This document shows, piece by piece, positions 34,107 through 41,896 of a stretch of 64,000 bases of DNA (the stretch's first letter is position 1; the number at the start of each line of letters is the position of its first letter). The notes under the pieces were generated by a model. The model had not been told where the DNA came from. It did not search any database and saw only the letters and a list, made by a program, of their open reading frames with translations. The stretch is from an uncultured Bryobacteraceae bacterium (GTDB lineage Bacteria; Acidobacteriota; Terriglobia; Bryobacterales; Bryobacteraceae). A program made the translations under genes and the position numbers. Where the stretch lies: positions 62,001 through 126,000 of the forward strand of contig CAKZUE010000013.1 in the NCBI GenBank assembly GCA_937920635.1. Direction: 5' to 3'.

Positions 34107-35560
34107 TGTCGAGGGCAAGAGTCTTTCACCACAATGAGAACCGGCGCGGCGTGGCGCTGATCCTGACCACATTGACCCTGCTGGTGTTCGGACCGATGGT
34201 CGGCCTGGCGGTGGATGTGGGGATTCTGTACCTGCTGAAGTCCCGGCTCAGCCAGGCGGTGGATGCGGCGTGCCTGGCGGGAGCGCGCAGCCTGGCGCGC
34301 GGGCAGAGCCTGGAGTCGCAAGCTTCCAATGCCATCGCGGTGGCGGAGAAGTTTTTCCGGGTGAACTTCCCGGACGGGTACTGGGCCACCACGAATGCCG
34401 ATTATGAAGTGACGGTGACGGAGCCGGAGCTGAGGCTGCGGCGCGTGGAGATGGTGGCGACGGTGGACGCGCCGCTGTACTTTTTGCGGCTGCTGGGTCA
34501 TGAGACCGCCCGGCTGCGCGTGACGGCGGCGGCGCAAAGGCGCGACGTGAACGTCATGATGGTGCTCGACCAGTCCGGGTCGATGCAGACGGCGGGCGCG
34601 TGCGGGGCGTTGCGCAGCTCGGCCACGGCGTTTGTGGACCGCTTCTCCAATGGCCGCGACCGCCTGGGGATGGTGACTTTCAACGGCGCGACGAGGCTGG
34701 CATATCCACTGAACCTGAATTTCAAGGACTCCCCGTCCATCTACACGACCATCAACGCGATTACCTGCTCGGGCTGGACGAACACGTCCCAGGCTCTCTG
34801 GGAGGGGTACCAGCAATTGGTGACGCTGAACGAGCCGGGCGCGCTGAATGTGATCCTGTTCTTCACCGATGGACGCCCGACTGCGCTCGCCGCCGACTAT
34901 CCGGTGAAGACGCTGGAAGACACCCGGTACGGCGATGGCGTGGGAGGGCTTTCGACCGGCACCCAGTACACTTTCCCGCCCAGCCCCTGCGCCGACACAT
35001 CACCCAAGCGCGGCTTCATCGCGGCGGGCGACTTCAACAACACGGGCTACACCTACGGCCTTCTGAACCATACCCTGATCACCTCGACGCAGCTGATTCC
35101 GTCCGCCCAAAGAGTCGGTTGCCAGATGACCTCGCTGGGCCAGAACGCCGTGCGCCGTGACATCGCCTACATTCCCGACACCGACATCTACGGCAACTCG
35201 ACCGTGAATCAGAGCTACAAGCCAGGGGTGTTCTTCCCCGCCGGCCATCCGTATGCAGGCAGGATCCGCCCCGACGTGCCGCGGGCGCTGCGCCATGCGG
35301 CCTACAATGCCGCCGACAATGCCGCCTGGCGGATCCGAAGCGATGAATCCCTGAACCCGATCATCTATGTGATTGGCCTCGGGGGCACGGGCGGGGCGGA
35401 GACCTTCGACAGCGAGCTGATGACGCGCATCGCCAACGACGGCGATCCGCGCCTGCAACCGGACCGCCCGCGGGGGCTTTATATCTACGCCCCCACGACC
35501 CAGGAGCTGACCAACGCATTTCTCCGGATCGCCTCCGAGATTCTGCGCCTCGCCAGTTGA
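34106..35560 (+). CDS. tadG: TadG-like pseudopilin with von Willebrand A domain
   Basis: A 484-residue protein. The leader NRRGVALILTTLTLLVFGPMVGLAVDVG forms a TadG-type N-terminal helix. A vWA domain begins near residue 150 with the MIDAS motif DQSGSMQ, and continues through LGMVTFNGATRLAY and VILFFTDGRPTAL. A Cys-containing insert (about 270-360) interrupts the domain. The end (LNPIIYVIGLGG through LRIASEILRLAS) completes it. TadG anchors or modulates the Tad complex at the envelope. It is the last gene of the plus-strand pilus operon and converges with tadV. Confidence 0.9.
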   Translation: MSRARVFHHNENRRGVALILTTLTLLVFGPMVGLAVDVGILYLLKSRLSQAVDAACLAGARSLARGQSLESQASNAIAVAEKFFRVNFPDGYWATTNADYEVTVTEPELRLRRVEMVATVDAPLYFLRLLGHETARLRVTAAAQRRDVNVMMVLDQSGSMQTAGACGALRSSATAFVDRFSNGRDRLGMVTFNGATRLAYPLNLNFKDSPSIYTTINAITCSGWTNTSQALWEGYQQLVTLNEPGALNVILFFTDGRPTALAADYPVKTLEDTRYGDGVGGLSTGTQYTFPPSPCADTSPKRGFIAAGDFNNTGYTYGLLNHTLITSTQLIPSAQRVGCQMTSLGQNAVRRDIAYIPDTDIYGNSTVNQSYKPGVFFPAGHPYAGRIRPDVPRALRHAAYNAADNAAWRIRSDESLNPIIYVIGLGGTGGAETFDSELMTRIANDGDPRLQPDRPRGLYIYAPTTQELTNAFLRIASEILRLAS

Positions 35561-35573
35561 CCGGCGCAACAGT

Positions 35574-36125
35574 TCAACCCAGCCACGCCGCCAGCACCAC
35601 CACCCAGACGGCAACAGCGATGGCCACGCCGTGAGGCAGGCGCAGAGCCCGGGAGCAATCCACGCTGAGATCCTCTCTCGTCAGGTGCGGGACGCGGAAA
35701 GAGAGCAGTTGCCGGACGATGAAGCCGGTATTGATCAGCGTGGAGCGCAGCCGCCCCTGCGACAGGGCCAGCAGGATCCCGGCGGCGGCGCCCGTCACCG
35801 CCGCCACTACAAAGATCCAGAACCACGCCCTGGGACCGGCCAGCGCGCCGGCGGCAGCCATGAGCTTGACGTCCCCCGCTCCCATGCCCCGCAACAGGAA
35901 GAGCGGGAAGTACACTAGAAGCGCCAATCCGGCCCCAGCCGCGGCGTGAAGCAGACCGCTGACGCCATTTAGAGCCGCGTGGACGGCAAATCCCGCCAGG
36001 AAGGCTGTCATCGTCACAAGATTGGGAATGCGCCTCGAACGGATGTCGAAGACGGCGGCGATCGTGGCGGCGGCCAGAAGGAGCGCCGCGGGCAGGTTAT
36101 GCAACGGACCGGTCAGGTCTGTCAT
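35574..36125 (-). CDS. tadV: prepilin peptidase TadV/CpaA
   Basis: A 183-residue integral membrane aspartyl protease of family A24. The two catalytic Asp residues lie in AAVFDIRSRRIPN (residue about 27) and in GMGAGDVKLM (about 85). Six helices are predicted. It cleaves the Flp and TadE/TadG leaders. It is alone on its strand, convergent with TadG across 13 bases and divergent from the second regulator gene. Confidence 0.93.
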   Translation of the reverse strand: MTDLTGPLHNLPAALLLAAATIAAVFDIRSRRIPNLVTMTAFLAGFAVHAALNGVSGLLHAAAGAGLALLVYFPLFLLRGMGAGDVKLMAAAGALAGPRAWFWIFVVAAVTGAAAGILLALSQGRLRSTLINTGFIVRQLLSFRVPHLTREDLSVDCSRALRLPHGVAIAVAVWVVVLAAWLG

Positions 36126-36485
36126 GAGCAGCTTCTGTCCTGGAGCGGAGCGGATCGGCTGGAGACAACGGCATCAGCCCGCTTCAGGGAGTATGCAACG
36201 CCCCGATGGCCCGAGGCAACATCCCCGGCAGGGCATGGACAGCGATGTTAACCAAAGATATGAAGCATTCGTGCCACGGTAAACCCCGTATGAGGACAGA
36301 CAAACGTACTGGAGAGACACGGGGATCACTTGTCCATTGACTCAGGCGTGTTTCTGAGAGACACTAAGGCCATTCTGGAACCTTCGTTTTAGAGTTTTTC
36401 CGGGTTTCGGAGACTGGGATGAGAAGTCTCCCAGAAACGGTCGTTCGGGAGACGAGGAATCGGAGCAGTACATAGGGAGGATTCT
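36126..36485. other. divergent regulatory interval between tadV and the second LuxR-type gene
   Basis: No supported gene lies in these 360 bases. The right half is less GC-rich than its surroundings. It holds a -35-like TTGACT at 36337-36342 with a weak GACACT 17 bases further, and a long hairpin (36404-36438) in the leader of the regulator gene. The left half, which should hold the tadV promoter, has no convincing element. Confidence 0.5.
36404..36438 (+). promoter_or_regulatory. hairpin / operator-like inverted repeat before the second LuxR-type gene
   Basis: GTTTC (36404-36408) with GGAGACT (36409-36415) pairs with AGTCTCC (36425-36431) and GAAAC (36434-36438), with a two-base bulge and a 9-base loop. 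An alternative pairing CTGGGA/TCCCAG overlaps it, so the RNA could switch between two folds. It ends 47 bases before the GTG start. It could equally be a dyad DNA site for autoregulation. Confidence 0.42.
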
Positions 36486-37232
36486 GTGGAGCAGAGAAAA
36501 ATTCTGGTAGCCTCGGATGTGCCTTTATACGCGGAAAGCATCTCGCAGGTGCTGAGCGGCCACATAAGGATGAGTGTGGCGGTGGCGCATTGTATTTGCG
36601 AAGGCAGTGTTGCGGATCTGGCGGAAGAAGATGCCGAGGGTATTCTCATTGATTGCGCGGGACCGCAGAACTGGGGCCAGTTGGCTGCGCTCTGCCGCGA
36701 GGCGGCGCCGCAGCCGGTCATCCTGCTGGCGCGGCACGTCGCCATGGAGACGGTGTGCCAGGCGAGAGAAGCCGGATTGAGGGCGGTCATTGATCTTCGC
36801 GAGAAGGTGGAGCAGGTCGTGGAATTGATCTGCCGCGCATTGGAAGGAGAGGCAATCTTCCCCGCATCGGAGGAAGAGGCGACCCGCGGGTCGCGTCGGA
36901 TCCGGCTGACGAGACGGGAGGGGCAACTGGTGGAGCTGCTGGCCGAGGGTTTGAAGAACAAGGAAATCGCCGCGCAACTGAACCTGAGCGAAGGAACTGT
37001 GAAGGTCTACCTGTCCAAGCTGTTCCAAAAGGTGGGGGCTAAGGACCGGTATGAACTGGCGCTGTTTGGTTTGCGAAATCTGGTCAACGGGGAATTCGGC
37101 CTCATCGAGCCGGCAGGGCGGCGCAAGCCGGCTCGGTCGGTGCGGGAACCGGAACGCACCAGGCTGCGGACACTGGTGGTGGGAAATGGGTCCAGAGCAG
37201 CCTGGGTAGCAAAGGCAGGAACGGCCGGGTAG
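36486..37232 (+). CDS. LuxR/FixJ-type response regulator (copy 2)
   Basis: A 248-residue regulator starting at a GTG with AGGGAGGA upstream. The receiver-like domain (1-120) starts ILVASDVPLYAESISQVL with one acidic residue, has GILIDCAGPQ at the acceptor strand, and lacks a clear Lys, so it looks degenerate. The LuxR helix-turn-helix (about 140-200: LTRREGQLVELLAEGLKNKEIAAQLNLSEGTVKVYLSKLF) is nearly the same as in copy 1, indicating duplication. It heads a four-gene run with TonB-like, cyclase-repeat and DUF362 genes and starts 6 bases before the next gene. Confidence 0.85.
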   Translation: MEQRKILVASDVPLYAESISQVLSGHIRMSVAVAHCICEGSVADLAEEDAEGILIDCAGPQNWGQLAALCREAAPQPVILLARHVAMETVCQAREAGLRAVIDLREKVEQVVELICRALEGEAIFPASEEEATRGSRRIRLTRREGQLVELLAEGLKNKEIAAQLNLSEGTVKVYLSKLFQKVGAKDRYELALFGLRNLVNGEFGLIEPAGRRKPARSVREPERTRLRTLVVGNGSRAAWVAKAGTAG

Positions 37233-37238
37233 GAACCA

Positions 37239-38867
37239 ATGCGCGTTGTGATCCGGGCAGCGCCGCGGGCGCCCGTTGCGGAGGCGGGGCTGACGGCGCC
37301 CCGGTTTGAGCCGCTGCCCCGAAGGGGTTCCTCCTTCCTCTACTGCCTGACGGCATCGTTCGTTCTGCATGGCGCGGTTCTGGAGACCACTCCAGGAATC
37401 CTGCTACGGGCAGAGTACTGGCGGTTCCGGCCGCCGGAGGTGGAGCGGGTGATGGCGCAGGCATCACGGTCGACGCCGCTGCTGGTGCGGGTTCCGGAAA
37501 CGGCGCCCGAGGAAAAACTGTATTTCCAGCCATCGAGGCGGCCCGCTCCCGCAGAGCGAACCGGGCGCAGCAGGGCTGCGGCAGCCGCGCGGGTGGAAAC
37601 TCTGCGGGAAGCGCCGGCGCAAGACGATAGGCCCGCCGCGCTGGTGCTTCAGCCCGGCAGGAGCGCAGCCCCGCCCAAGACGCTGCCGCCGTTGAAAGCC
37701 TTCTCGGTGTGGAGCGGGGCAAATCCTCGGCTCGTTGAAGAACCCATTTTGCCCGGGGCTCGGGAGCCCGGCCAGGAACCTTCGCCAGCAGGCAGGAGCG
37801 TGAATTTCGAGGCGCCGGCGCCCGCGCCGCCGGTTCTGCCATCGTCTTCGTCGCCGGGCGCGGCGCTCGAGCGGGCACGGGTGTACCTGCCGCCGTCGGG
37901 ATCAAGTCCCTTGTCGAGCCGCCGCCAGTGGATGGCGGATCCGGAGATTCCTATTGCAGCCGCTCATACCGGGACGCCCGCCGCCTTCATCATTTTGACA
38001 CCGGACCGCCCGAAGCCAGGCGAGACCATCACGGTGCCTCCGGGCAACCTCGTGGTGCTCGGATCCGGCGCTGGGCGGACGCCCGCCGGCTCTCCGCCGC
38101 AGCAGGCAGCGCCGGACCCGGCTGCCCGGGCAGCCGCGAGGGAAAGCAATGGAGCGGCTCCGGCGCGCATGGGGAAAGCGGAAATCGCGGCCGCTCTGGA
38201 AAGAGACTCGGCGGGCGGTTCAGCAGGGGATAGCCCCGAGTCCAGGCCTCTGCCCGGGGCCACCGGGGATGGGCCGGCCTTGCCGTCGGCAGAGGCGGCG
38301 CCAGCAAACAAGGCCGGCAGCGCCACTCGAACCATTCACACTGCTTCGGGCGACATCTTCGCCGCCGTGGAGAGCGATGGCTCCATGACGTTGCTCTACC
38401 CTGCCGGGGGCGCGTTCGACGTGGTGGTGGTGGATGCCGCGCTGCCGCAGGCGATCGCCTCCCACACATCGGCCCTTTCCGGCAACCCTGTCTACACCGC
38501 CTACCTGAATGTGGGGCAGCCGGTGGAGTGGGTCCTCCACTACTGCCTGCCCGGCGGAGAGACAGGAGTGCGGCGGCAGCACTCCGTGGTGACGCTCAGC
38601 GCACCGAAGCCGTTGAAAGCGCCGTATGTCGTGGAGGCGCACCTGCCACCGGAGCCGCTGTGGCGCTGGCCGCGCCACCAGGTGTTCCACGCGCTTCTCA
38701 GCGTCAGCGGGCGGCTGGAGAGGCTCAGGATTCTTCAGGCGGGAGAGGCAGGAGAGGTGCTGCTGGACTCGTTGCGGCGCTGGACGTTCCGGCCGGCGCT
38801 GCTCGATGGAGTGCCGGCAGCCACGGAAGTGCTGCTGGTGATTCCGCCCTTCCGGCAGAGGCCATGA
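37239..38867 (+). CDS. TonB-like protein with proline-rich linker
   Basis: A 542-residue protein: about 30 cytoplasmic residues, one membrane helix (SFLYCLTASFVLHGAVL, about 32-48), a long Pro/Ala-rich linker (about 90-370), and a C-terminal domain. The last 70 residues (VSGRLERLRILQAG, LLDSLRRWTFRPALLDGVPAATEVLLVIPP) match the TonB_C fold, including the WTFRPA strand. TonB proteins transmit energy to outer-membrane receptors. No ExbB/ExbD or receptor gene is adjacent, so this could be an accessory TonB or an envelope spanner. Its stop overlaps the next start (ATGA). Confidence 0.72.
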   Translation: MRVVIRAAPRAPVAEAGLTAPRFEPLPRRGSSFLYCLTASFVLHGAVLETTPGILLRAEYWRFRPPEVERVMAQASRSTPLLVRVPETAPEEKLYFQPSRRPAPAERTGRSRAAAAARVETLREAPAQDDRPAALVLQPGRSAAPPKTLPPLKAFSVWSGANPRLVEEPILPGAREPGQEPSPAGRSVNFEAPAPAPPVLPSSSSPGAALERARVYLPPSGSSPLSSRRQWMADPEIPIAAAHTGTPAAFIILTPDRPKPGETITVPPGNLVVLGSGAGRTPAGSPPQQAAPDPAARAAARESNGAAPARMGKAEIAAALERDSAGGSAGDSPESRPLPGATGDGPALPSAEAAPANKAGSATRTIHTASGDIFAAVESDGSMTLLYPAGGAFDVVVVDAALPQAIASHTSALSGNPVYTAYLNVGQPVEWVLHYCLPGGETGVRRQHSVVTLSAPKPLKAPYVVEAHLPPEPLWRWPRHQVFHALLSVSGRLERLRILQAGEAGEVLLDSLRRWTFRPALLDGVPAATEVLLVIPPFRQRP

Positions 38868-39751
38868 ACCGCCTGAAACCTCGCTCCACGGATGCTTTGG
38901 CACTGCTGCTGGCCCGGCAGAACGCGGACGGCGGCTGGGGTTTCCGCGCAGGGCAATCGTCGTGGCTGGAACCGACCGCCTGGGCGGCGCTGGCGCTTGC
39001 CGGGCGGCGGGAAATGGACCGCGCGATGGAATGGCTCGGTCCGCTCCAGACGGCCTCTGGCGCGTGGCCCGCCCATCCGGAGGCGCGGCGCGAGAGCTGG
39101 GCCACATCGCTGGTGATTCTGCTGAAGAGCCTGCGGCGGGAGTTCGATCCGCAATGGAGGCGGGCGGTGGACTGGCTGGTTGCCGCGCAGGCGCCCCTGC
39201 TGCCAGACCGCTCCTGGCTGGACAGATTGCTCTACCGGGAGGCCGCCGTGGTGTTCGACCGGCGGTTGCGCGGTTGGCCGTGGACACCGGGTGCGGCAGG
39301 ATGGATCGAGCCGACCGTGCATGCGGTGCAGGCGTTGGAGCACAGCCGGGAGCGCCACGGCGGCGAAGCGTTGCAGGAGCGGATCGAAACGGGCGTGAGC
39401 ATGATCCTCGACCGGCAGTGCCGCGATGGCGGCTGGAACTACGGCAACAAGCGCGTGCTGGGCGAGGATCTGGAGTCGTTTCCCGAGTGCACGGCGCTGG
39501 CGCTGATCGGGTTGTGCGGGCGCAAGGGGCCGGCAGTGGAACGCGGCATGGAGCGCGCGCTCGAAGACTGGCGCCGCGGGCCGCGCGGGCTGGCGCAGGC
39601 CCTGCTGCGCATCGCATTCCGCATGCACAGCGTCCCGTTTGACGACCGGCCTGTGGAAGCGAGCGGGCGCACGGAGACCACGGTGCTGGCGCTGGCGCTG
39701 ATCGGCGAACCCGATGGAGCGTGGCGCCTGTGGAAAGGAGGGGCTGCATGA
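38864..39751 (+). CDS. prenyltransferase/squalene-oxidase-repeat protein
   Basis: A 295-residue soluble alpha-toroid. QW-type repeats are visible: LLLARQNADGGWGFRAGQ near residue 15, MEWLGPLQTASGAWPAHPE near 55, and MILDRQCRDGGWNYGNK near 180. Such repeats occur in squalene cyclases, prenyltransferase beta subunits and alpha-2-macroglobulin-like folds. The DxDD cyclase motif and zinc ligands are not evident and the protein is half the length of a squalene cyclase, so catalysis is uncertain. Both its start and its stop overlap neighbours as ATGA. Confidence 0.72.
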   Translation: MNRLKPRSTDALALLLARQNADGGWGFRAGQSSWLEPTAWAALALAGRREMDRAMEWLGPLQTASGAWPAHPEARRESWATSLVILLKSLRREFDPQWRRAVDWLVAAQAPLLPDRSWLDRLLYREAAVVFDRRLRGWPWTPGAAGWIEPTVHAVQALEHSRERHGGEALQERIETGVSMILDRQCRDGGWNYGNKRVLGEDLESFPECTALALIGLCGRKGPAVERGMERALEDWRRGPRGLAQALLRIAFRMHSVPFDDRPVEASGRTETTVLALALIGEPDGAWRLWKGGAA

Positions 39752-40701
39752 ACCGGCGGCATTGGATGGCGTGCGGGCTGGCCGCGGCAGGGGCCGCCTG
39801 CGCGAGGCGCGGGAAGCGCGCGTGGGGCCGCAAGGAGCCGGTGTTCGTGCTCAGGGCGGAGAGCTACGAAAAGGATCTGACCGGCGGCATCCGGCGCGCG
39901 GTGGAGGCGGCGGGCATTGCCGTGCGGGGCAAGACGGTGCTGCTGAAGCCGAATCTGGTGGAGTTTTCGCGCGCCACGGCCATCAACACGCATCCGGTCT
40001 TCGTGGCGTCCGTGATGGAAGCGCTGCTGTCGATGGGGGCGGCGCAGGTCAGGATCGGCGAAGGGCCAGGGCACCGGCGCGACACGTGGACGCTGGCGGA
40101 AGAGGCGGGGTATTTCGACGCGGTTCCGGGGTTCGAAGAAAGATTCGTGGATCTGAACCGGGATGACGTGGAACGGGTTGGCGATCTGGGCCCGTGGGGG
40201 CCGCTGTGGACGCCGAAGGCGCTCCTGGCGGCGGACCTGATCATTTCCCTGCCCAAGATGAAGACGCATCATTGGGCGGGGGTGACGCTTTCCATGAAGA
40301 ACCTCTTCGGCACCGTGCCGGGCAGCCTGTATGGATGGCCGAAGAACGTGCTGCACCATTACGGCATCGACAACGCGATCGTGAAGCTGGCGGAGACCCA
40401 TGCAGCGAGGACGGTGGCCATCGTAGACGGCATTGTGGGCATGGAGGGCAACGGTCCGATCCAGGGCAAGCCGAGGGCTGCGGGTGTCATCGTGGCAGGA
40501 ACGAATCTGCCGGCTGTGGATGCCACCTGCTGCCGCCTGATGGGCGTCGACCCCGCGCGCGTGCGGTCGCTCGAAATGGCGCGACATCTGGGGCCGGTGG
40601 ATGCGGAGTGGATCGAGCAGCGGGGCGAGAATCCGGGCCAACTGCGGCAGGACTTCGAGCTGATGCCCATGTGGGCGCACCTGCGGGCTTCGGGAAGCTG
40701 A
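39748..40701 (+). CDS. DUF362-domain protein with exported-type leader
   Basis: A 317-residue protein. AAAGGAGG precedes the ATG. The leader MNRRHWMACGLAAAGAACARRG resembles a Tat or lipoprotein signal with a Cys at the end of the hydrophobic stretch. The DUF362 core follows: KTVLLKPNLVEFSRATAINTHP, ADLIISLPKMKTHHWAGVTLSMKNLFGTVPG, and GVIVAGTNLPAVDATCCRLMG. DUF362 proteins are often linked to iron-sulfur or redox functions, but this one lacks an added ferredoxin domain. It ends the regulator/TonB-like/cyclase-repeat run. Confidence 0.8.
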   Translation: MNRRHWMACGLAAAGAACARRGKRAWGRKEPVFVLRAESYEKDLTGGIRRAVEAAGIAVRGKTVLLKPNLVEFSRATAINTHPVFVASVMEALLSMGAAQVRIGEGPGHRRDTWTLAEEAGYFDAVPGFEERFVDLNRDDVERVGDLGPWGPLWTPKALLAADLIISLPKMKTHHWAGVTLSMKNLFGTVPGSLYGWPKNVLHHYGIDNAIVKLAETHAARTVAIVDGIVGMEGNGPIQGKPRAAGVIVAGTNLPAVDATCCRLMGVDPARVRSLEMARHLGPVDAEWIEQRGENPGQLRQDFELMPMWAHLRASGS

Positions 40702-40712
40702 AAGCGGCGGCC

Positions 40713-41411
40713 TCACCCCAGATCGAACAGCAGCAGTTCTGACTTGTGCTTCGCAGTGATCTGAAGCGCCGTTTCCTCGCTGACGGCCGCGCCATCGCCG
40801 GCGTGCAGAGTGATGCCGTTCAGCTCTACTGCGCCCGAAGCCACCTGGAGCCAGGCGTGGCGGTCCTTTGCGACCGGGCATTCGAGCGAATGTCCTTCGT
40901 CGAGCACCGCAGTCCAGAGTTCCGCCGCCTGATGGATGGGCAGGGCGCCGCCGCGTCCGCCGGGTGAGGCCAGCAGGCAGAGCCGGTTGCGGCGGTCTTC
41001 GAGGGGGAAATGCTTTTCCGCATAGTTCGGTGCGAGCGAGCGCTGCGAGGGGTGGATCCAGATCTGGAGCAGATGCAGCGGCTCGGTGTGCGAGGCGTTG
41101 GCCTCGCTGTGGAAGATGCCTGTGCCGGCGCTCATCTTTTGCAGGTCGCCGGGCCGCAGCAGGCCGCGCGCGCCGGTGGAGTCTTCATGCTCGAGCGCGC
41201 CGGAGAGGATCCATGTGAGGATCTCCATGTCGCGGTGCGGGTGCCAGTCGAACCGGCCGCCGGCGGCGATGCGGTCTTCATTGATCACGCGGAGGGACCG
41301 GAAGCTGTGCCAAGCCGGGTCGATATAGCGGTTGAACGAGAACGTATGGCGGCTGTCCAGCCAGTCTGTCTGAGTGGCGCCGCGTTCGGCAGAGGGTCTC
41401 AAGCGGATCAT
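40713..41411 (-). CDS. pirin-family bicupin (YhhW-like)
   Basis: A 232-residue two-cupin protein. The N-terminal cupin has the metal ligands H57 and H59 (DWHPHRDME) and H101 and E103 (GIFHSEA), with the Pirin signature SLRVINEDRIAAGGRF. YhhW-type pirins have quercetin 2,3-dioxygenase activity in vitro; physiological roles vary. It is preceded by MarR and serine-hydrolase genes on the same strand (54-base gap), so MarR may regulate it. Confidence 0.9.
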   Translation of the reverse strand: MIRLRPSAERGATQTDWLDSRHTFSFNRYIDPAWHSFRSLRVINEDRIAAGGRFDWHPHRDMEILTWILSGALEHEDSTGARGLLRPGDLQKMSAGTGIFHSEANASHTEPLHLLQIWIHPSQRSLAPNYAEKHFPLEDRRNRLCLLASPGGRGGALPIHQAAELWTAVLDEGHSLECPVAKDRHAWLQVASGAVELNGITLHAGDGAAVSEETALQITAKHKSELLLFDLG

Positions 41412-41464
41412 CAGGCCTCCTTGTTGTTTGTTGCAACAAGCTTGTCAGATGATCCGCGGGCGGC

Positions 41465-41896
41465 TCAGGATTCCGCCAGGCGGCGGGCCAGCCGCACGAG
41501 CGTGGCGGTCTGCTTTTCGCTGAGAACCGAGAATTGGAAGCGGTGGAGCGCGAGCATCGGCGCGTCGATCCGCGCGAGCAGTTCGAGTCCCGCCGCGGTG
41601 ATGCCGACCCGCACCACTCTGCGGTCGGACGCCTGGCGCTGGCGGCGGATCAGGCCGGCTTTCTCCAGCCGGTCCAGCAGGCGCGTCAGGTCCGGCTCGC
41701 GCGTCATCATGCGCGCAGCCACCTGGCGGCAACTGAGCTGCTCCGGATGCGCGCCCCGCAGAATGCGCAGCACGTTGTACTGCGCGGGGCGGAGCCCATG
41801 CGGCTTAAGCAGTTCGGCCACGCTGTCCATGAGGCATGCGGCGGCGCGCTGGAGCGCGACGAAGGCGTCCTGCTCGGGGGGAGCGGGCGGCTTCAT
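41465..41896 (-). CDS. MarR-family transcriptional regulator
   Basis: A 143-residue winged-helix regulator: LRPAQYNVLRILRGAHPEQLSCRQVAARMMTREPDLTRLLDRLEKAGLIRRQRQASDRRVVRVGITAAG is split across the HTH (about 50-85) and wing (about 90-105), with the conserved DRR. Helices before and after form the dimer interface. Its ATG overlaps the stop of the upstream serine-hydrolase gene (ATGA). It probably senses a small phenolic or oxidant and controls this operon including the pirin gene. Confidence 0.9.
   Translation of the reverse strand: MKPPAPPEQDAFVALQRAAACLMDSVAELLKPHGLRPAQYNVLRILRGAHPEQLSCRQVAARMMTREPDLTRLLDRLEKAGLIRRQRQASDRRVVRVGITAAGLELLARIDAPMLALHRFQFSVLSEKQTATLVRLARRLAES

Noticed and set aside
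36290-36340. A 16-codon frame starting ATGAGGACAGAC before the second regulator
   Set aside because: There is no ribosome site, no hydrophobic or conserved feature and the frame is too short to support.
38220-39833. 537-codon minus-strand frame across the TonB-like and cyclase-repeat genes
   Set aside because: The Pro/Arg/Ala-rich translation is typical antisense of GC-rich coding sequence; the plus-strand genes have overlapping stops and starts plus family motifs.
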